This document shows, one piece after another, positions 60,751-64,000 of a stretch of DNA of 64,000 nucleotides. A program made the position numbers and the translations under genes. The number at the start of each line of letters is the position of its first letter. Within the stretch, counting starts at the first letter, position 1. Source of the stretch: Trichinella spiralis (taxonomy: Eukaryota; Nematoda; Enoplea; Trichinellida; Trichinellidae); assembly GCA_000181795.3 (NCBI GenBank), contig CM012954.1:2116060-2180059 (forward strand). The letters run 5' to 3'. Under the pieces are notes generated by a model. That model made no database searches. It was not told where the DNA came from and worked only from the letters and a program-made list of their open reading frames with translations.

Positions 60751-61448
60751 ATAAGAATTTTCAAATCAAAAGGTTTGTCAGTAGTAATTCTGACATCACG
60801 TACAGGCACACTGTATGTGAGGAGAAGAAGAATGATTAGCGAGGGAGAAATTGATTTTGTCATTGCTGGGTTTTTCTTCTTTTTCGTTCGTTATTATTAT
60901 CATTATTGCGTTTTGCATAATTCATTGTCCATAAAACAAACGCGCCAAATTTTTCACAGTTTATTGTCACGTAGACATTTTTGATGAGTTTCTTTTCTGT
61001 TTGGCTTTGAAAAGCGCGATTTTTCATTCAATTTAACATTCTCTTTGTGTATCAGTAATTGTTTTAATTGGAATTTCTTCATCACTTCTTCCGCCGTACT
61101 TTCTCGTGCATTGCAGATATATATATATGCCGAGCATGCATATTTACATACTGATAAAAAAGTGATTAACTATGATGACTTTGCTATTTTGTTTGATGTC
61201 TTATGCAGTGCATAAACTGAATAAATATTTACACGTATGGACAATAGATGTAGTGCGTTTATCATTCAAATGTATTATATATTGTAGAGTGAATTCAACA
61301 TCATCAGCAAAACACATCGGTGCGAAAAATCAGTTAATCAAAAATGGCAAATACAAGAAGAAAAAGAAAACACTGGTTAAATAACTTATTGTTCAGGTAA
61401 GCATTTATAAGATTTCTTTTAAACAACTTCAATTCACTGGTAAAAAAG
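60751..61448. other. convergent spacer, REPS1 and EHD
   Basis: About 700 bp between converging stop codons. Contains a (TA)n run at 61117-61128. No gene supported. Confidence 0.5.
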
Positions 61449-63943
61449 CTAGCTAACCGTACGGAGGGTAACTCTTTTTGACGGTGGTGTAAGGTGATCA
61501 GGCAATTCAGTTGGCATTTCGTGGCCATCCAATTTCAAATTAATCAAATAATTCGCCAACGCAAACTCATCTGCATCTAGCATTCCATCTTTGTCCACGT
61601 CGGCTAATTTCCAAATTTTACTCAACACTGAATTCGGCAATTTCGACTTGACCATATGCGCTTTCGCTACCGCACCTATAATTGCTTTTTAAATTTCCCC
61701 TTAAAAAAATAATTATTTTAAAGTAATTACCAGTAATCTTTCCATCCAGTGGATTCATGGTGTCGAATATTTCATCCCATTTGTAACGTTCCTTTTCCAC
61801 TACCCACTGAGGTTCGTCGGCGCCGGCGTTCACTCCTTCACCACGTCCAAAGCTGAACGGCGTTTCACGAATTTCACTGAACGCGCCTCCTTTCACTATC
61901 GATCGTTCAGGTTTCACCACTTGCTCTTCTTGAGGGATCTGTGTCATCAGACGAGCTGAAACAAGCGGAAAAAATGACTATTACATACGTGTACAATATC
62001 AACATACCAATATCCGATGCTAACATTCCATCGACCATTTCGATCAATTTCGGTTTCAGTGGATTGAATTTGGAAAAGTCATGATGTACCAATAACTCTT
62101 GCATTCGTTTCATGTCTGGAAAATCTCCAGGCGAGATGTTGTACTCTCGTTGCAGTTGCTCGTAAATTTTGTCCAAATTTTGTATCAGTTCTTTTTTCCG
62201 CTTCTCCTTGCCCATCATAGACGGCATCTCCTTCTTCAAATGTGCGATGATGTAGGCGTGGACTTTGGCCAGTCGAGCCCGTTTGATCAGATCATTCAAT
62301 TTTCGCAGAGCGGCGTTGCGCGGCAAGCTCTGCAAGTCCGCAAACAAATCGTGCTGTTCATCTTCGAATAGACGTCGGTTTATGTCATGATGCAACGGCT
62401 GGTCCCAGAATGAACCAATGTATACACGAGCCACCTCCGGTGTCCGGAACACCTTTCCCAACGACCACATCAACGCACCGTAGACACGCATCAGTTGTTG
62501 GTGGTCGACCATGTCGGCTTTGTTCAGCACAATGCGTACCTTGTCTTCGTTTCCTCCGACCGCCTCAATGCAACGACGGAACTCATCGCTGATGTCCAAC
62601 TTATGAGCGTCGAACAACAAAATTATTCGATCAACTCTTTCGGCGAACCTGAATTATAAAACTAACATATTCAGACAACATACAACTAACTTGACGATCT
62701 ACAGTAATAATGTTGCAAAAAAAAGTATAGAAAACTTCGTCTTTCAAATACATTACTATTTTACATTGAGTGCTGCTTACTTGTGTGCATGTGTTCAAGC
62801 ATAGCTACAAGGCAAACAATTAAAGAGTGCACAGTATTAATAGGAACACGTTAACCGGTTAACTCACATATACATTCTATGCTGTTGGTGAAAATAGTTT
62901 GTTTACATTTAAGTTCACTTAAATGAGTCACTGTGGTAAAACTTCATGACTGTTCAAATACATAAATGCATGTATGAATCACGCTCATGGAAGAGAACGA
63001 AAAATAAAATATGGAAAGCACGCAACAACTGATATGCATAAAGAAGCTTAATTATCATTATTAACTCACAGTATCAACACTGCAAAACTTTCGATCTACG
63101 TCAGCTTAAGAACAGGTAAATCACTATTTTATTTCAGTTTTCCAATGTTATTTTTCTCTGAAATTATGAAAACTTATTTTTCGTTTTCTCCTTTCCAACT
63201 TATTTATTGAAAAACTAGCTTGTGCAAGCGGAAAAATCCCGCACAAACATATTGATGGCTTATCAAAATTTACGTGTCAATCAAAAATCCAGATCATGTT
63301 CAACACAATGTTTGCTATAAGCATGAACAGACAAACCAGAAGGGAAATAACATACCATTCGAGCACGCCGACAAAATCATAGCCTCGATCAATACGCTGC
63401 TTCTCGCCGGATAAGATGCCTGGCGTGTCAACGATCGTCAAACTATTTAGCACTTCGTTGTTGAGTTGAGAGCATTGGAATCGATTTAAGAATGCGTTTC
63501 CAAATTTAGAAAGTGGACGAAACTGACGTTTCGTGTCCACGACAAGGGCATTACCTTTACAAATGAGAAAGTGAAAAAAAATTACTTGAAAATACAAATT
63601 AAAACAATTTACCAGGAACCATTCCTTCTTGTTCACCATGCATGACTACGATAAAGCGATCTGTAGTTGGTTCAGGACCGATTCTCATTCCGGGAAAGTC
63701 GGTTTCCAACAGGTATCGAATAAATGTAGTTTTGCCTGTTGAATATTGACCAACGAGTAAAATCATCGGTTTGGCATCGAAATCTGGATCTTCCAAAGGC
63801 GGCGAGTGAAATTCATGAAATTTGTAATGTTCTTCCAAAGGGAGCAGCTTCTGCTTGTACACTTTCTTCAAACTTTCCGTAACGGACAAGAACACTTCTG
63901 GATTCTTTTTACGCTTGGTATCGTTATTTATGAAAGAGAACAT
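61449..63943 (-). CDS. rme-1: EHD/RME-1 dynamin-like ATPase
   Basis: Membrane-remodelling ATPase of endocytic recycling. Five exons, 63613-63943, 63356-63554, 62008-62648, 61731-61955 and 61449-61675, join in frame into 540 residues; human EHD1 has 534. Order: MFSF start, [17 protein letters not shown]-loop GQYSTGKT (65-72), [12 protein letters not shown] (switch), [10 protein letters not shown] (NK/RxD site), helical stalk ([38 protein letters not shown]), linker with VKGGAF and PFSFGRGEG, and a C-terminal EH domain with [18 protein letters not shown] (NPF-binding). The ATG lies 15 bases after an acceptor (gcttttcag), so extra upstream exons for longer isoforms, as known for C. elegans RME-1, may lie beyond the window's right edge. 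Identity is near certain. Confidence 0.96.
62649..63355 (-). other. EHD intron 2
   Basis: 707-bp intron between the exon ending VLEW and the one starting FAERVDRI. Nothing else recognised. Confidence 0.7.
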
Positions 63944-64000
63944 CTTCGGCTGCGGCTGAAAAGCAAAGCAAAACCACACGCTGATATATGGATGAAGTCA

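Noticed and set aside
1-64000. CRISPR arrays, bacterial operons, prophage or IS elements
   Set aside because: Spliced genes and eukaryotic gene content throughout; no regularly spaced repeats, terminal inverted repeats with a transposase, or reverse-transcriptase frames were seen.

Overview
The window looks like nuclear DNA of a nematode. It is AT-rich and its genes are cut into many small exons by GT-AG introns of 42 bp to more than 4 kb. It carries a nematode-type degenerin channel gene, WAP/lustrin-type secreted proteins, a DNase II-like protein and divergent globins. Several orthologues (CDK8, EHD/RME-1, calcineurin B, ASNSD1) stay close to their vertebrate counterparts. Together with the DNase II-like gene, this makes an early-branching clade I lineage (Trichinella/Trichuris side) my best guess. 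That placement is inference. All gene models were built by hand from splice sites, reading-frame continuity and family conservation; exon ends are given in each entry.

Layout. 1-8.9 kb: one C2H2 zinc-finger gene on the minus strand, incomplete, with possible upstream exons and a CCAAT-palindrome promoter-like region. 8.9-12.0 kb: cdk-8 and a globin, both minus. 15.2-18.4 kb: a type I membrane protein with Sushi/CCP domains, plus. 19.2-20.6 kb: a DNase II-like protein that lacks the catalytic residues, minus. 21.7-30.1 kb: a 14-exon UNC-8-like degenerin, minus. 30.6-37.9 kb: AT-rich intergenic DNA with a (TATAA)n microsatellite. 37.9-39.2 kb: a second globin, plus. 40.1-45.2 kb: two related 18-cysteine WAP/lustrin genes flanking an eIF3f gene, all plus. 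46.4-48.3 kb: asparagine synthetase domain protein ASNSD1, plus. 50.1-55.6 kb: calcineurin B, plus. 56.1-57.2 kb: two adjacent NDUFA2-family genes with operon-like spacing, minus. 58.0-60.8 kb: a REPS1-like EH-domain protein, plus. 61.4-63.9 kb: an EHD/RME-1 ATPase, minus and convergent with REPS1.

Functional themes. Housekeeping genes (Mediator kinase, translation initiation, complex I, ASNSD1) sit among nematode-typical surface or secreted genes (degenerin, CCP receptor, WAP/lustrin, DNase II-like). The two EH-domain genes at the right end both belong to endocytic recycling. Many start codons lie a few bases after a strong 3' splice-site motif, as expected for spliced-leader trans-splicing or short 5'UTR introns.

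Points most worth a second look: the NDUFA2 tandem pair with a shared intron position and an AATAAA in a 175-bp intercistronic gap; the catalytically degenerate DNase II; the poly-threonine stalk of the degenerin; the uncharacterised CCP receptor; and stop-free in-frame introns.
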